From positions 82,422 to 146,421 of the forward strand of contig DATGTE010000010.1 of assembly GCA_035301985.1 (NCBI GenBank): 64,000 bases of DNA. Direction: 5' to 3'. The notes beneath the pieces are model-generated. The model saw nothing but the letters and a program-made list of their open reading frames with translations. It did not search any database and had not been told where the DNA came from. Origin of the DNA: DASUXY01 sp035301985. GTDB lineage: Bacteria > Bacillota > Bacilli > Bacillales > Amphibacillaceae. Below, one piece after another: positions 62,987-64,000 of the stretch. Numbering within the stretch: the first letter of the stretch is position 1; each line of letters opens with the position of its first letter. Both the position numbers and the translations under genes were made by a program.

Positions 62987-64000
62987 ATGACGTCCTACAT
63001 ACGTCGTACAATGTATATAGCAATCATCATCATAATGGCTTCTGTTACAGGTGCTTGTTCAAACGGTGAATCTGTACGTACTCATTCAGAAACCGGTGAC
63101 CAGGAAGCGCCATCCGAAACAAGTGAAAAAGATATTGAATCCGCTAAAGGCAAAGGAAATACCTCTCCATCTGTAGCGAAAAAGCAACATAAAGAAGAAA
63201 AAGAACATCGCCAAACGAACACTTTCAAACACGCACAATACCATTACACGATTGAATTTCCCGAAACATTGGTCGAATATTTGGAGATTGATGAAGGCAA
63301 AACGACAAAGATTTATTACGATGATCGTCATACATTAAACAAGAAAGTACTCCTCGGAAAAATAGAACCCGTTCCAATCGAAAAATGGGAACGTCGAGAT
63401 GAAACGCAACCTTACGGGGGAATTGTCCTCATTGATGATCAACGGGAATTCGTATTTGTCTATCGCCCGAATACCAAAGAACCTTATGCCAAATTAGTCG
63501 ATGATGATTCGAGTGACGTACCTGAAGGATATATCGAATATTACACAGCATCTGAGCTCGTTTTGAACAGTCTTTTTCACGCTGGCTTTATTCTCGGTGA
63601 CATTCAACAGGATCAGTCGATTCCTGATGAATTCAATACAGAGCATAAAGAGGCGATTGCCGTGAGCGAAGAGATGTATGCTGATCTGTATCAGTGGCAG
63701 AAGCATCTTAGACAGCACATTAAAGAGGGTATGTCTTTAGATGAGAAAGGTGAAGTGTTATTTGATATTTTATATGAAGCAAGCGAACAATATCCAGACA
63801 TACAAAAAACATCACTCCCAACGTCTGAAATGGAGCATAACGCTGCACAGTGCATGAATCTTATGGAACATTGGTCAAACTTTCCATATTTAGCGGATGA
63901 ACCTAACCATATGTTTGTTGACAACCAAATCATCATGTTCGAGCAATATGTCAATGTGATAGCCGAGCAATTGGATGAAGTGAAGCGTGCCCAGTCGTGA
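62987..64000 (+). CDS. Putative lipoprotein, 337 residues
   Basis: A signal peptide with lipobox VTGAC (Cys at residue 24) is followed by a charged, disordered Ser/Glu/Lys-rich linker (about 25-75) and a folded domain of about 260 residues (YHYTIEFPETLVEYLEIDEG ... ). The second half is helical. I do not recognise the family. A GTGAGGTGG site precedes the ATG and the stop codon is the last codon of the window, so the gene is complete. Confidence 0.75.
   Translation: MTSYIRRTMYIAIIIIMASVTGACSNGESVRTHSETGDQEAPSETSEKDIESAKGKGNTSPSVAKKQHKEEKEHRQTNTFKHAQYHYTIEFPETLVEYLEIDEGKTTKIYYDDRHTLNKKVLLGKIEPVPIEKWERRDETQPYGGIVLIDDQREFVFVYRPNTKEPYAKLVDDDSSDVPEGYIEYYTASELVLNSLFHAGFILGDIQQDQSIPDEFNTEHKEAIAVSEEMYADLYQWQKHLRQHIKEGMSLDEKGEVLFDILYEASEQYPDIQKTSLPTSEMEHNAAQCMNLMEHWSNFPYLADEPNHMFVDNQIIMFEQYVNVIAEQLDEVKRAQS

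Noticed and set aside
1..64000. CRISPR arrays, tRNA or rRNA genes, intact insertion sequences, prophage genes
   Set aside because: No regularly spaced repeats, tRNA-like cloverleaf sequences, rRNA sequence or transposase/phage structural genes were seen on reading both strands.

Overview
The window is a chromosomal segment from a low-to-moderate GC, endospore-forming member of the Bacillaceae. The evidence is the conserved order running away from oriC (yidC/spoIIIJ-jag-mnmE-mnmG-rsmG-noc-soj-spo0J ... yyaC ... ychF-rpsF-ssb-rpsR-yybS-gdpP-rplI-dnaC-purA-walRKHIJ-htrC), the spore protein gene yyaC, the Noc/parS system and Gram-positive ribosome binding sites. The genus cannot be fixed from the sequence alone; no tRNA, rRNA or CRISPR array was seen.

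Bases 1-29,330 are core genome. They cover membrane insertion and tRNA modification (yidC, jag, mnmE, mnmG, rsmG), chromosome segregation and division-site control (noc, soj, spo0J, with two perfect parS sites at 5668 and 9344), a cysteine-desulfurase-like enzyme, yyaC, a YkvI-like membrane protein, and the ribosome and replication block (ychF, rpsF-ssb-rpsR, yybS-gdpP-rplI-dnaC). PurR-controlled purA and the essential WalRK cell-wall regulon operon with htrC follow. Almost everything is on the + strand, co-directional with replication from an origin inferred to lie just left of base 1.

Bases 29,330-56,300 are accessory and more mixed in strand. After htrC, where many relatives carry rlmH, there is a cluster of five DnaA-box-like 9-mers, a decayed ABC exporter and a perfect Noc-binding site. 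Next come a MhqR/MhqO-type quinone-detoxification pair, a divergent LysR/EamA pair, a GNAT enzyme, a broken DUF2935 gene, a PBP4-type DD-peptidase, a thermonuclease, MgtE, a YhhN-like protein, a CoA-transferase, a macrodomain protein, a TctA-like permease with a tiny partner, a CBS-HEPN protein beside a Nudix hydrolase, aconitase, cardiolipin synthase, a MarR-MFS operon, a broken DUF7010 gene, HMG-CoA lyase and an XRE-cupin regulator that appears to use an ATA start.

Bases 56,700-64,000 look like decayed, horizontally exchanged material: a 5'-truncated and frameshifted LXG (type VII secretion) polymorphic toxin, further toxin- or immunity-like fragments and lipoproteins, a BASS/ACR3-type transporter under a CsoR-like operator, a 26-residue holin-like type I toxin, and a final lipoprotein gene.

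The observations most worth following up are the perfect Noc site and two parS sites that complete a Noc/ParABS system within one window, the two DnaA-box clusters outside dnaA, the CBS-HEPN plus Nudix pair, the holin-like toxin too short for ordinary gene calling, the ATA start, and several operator palindromes that fit their adjacent regulators.
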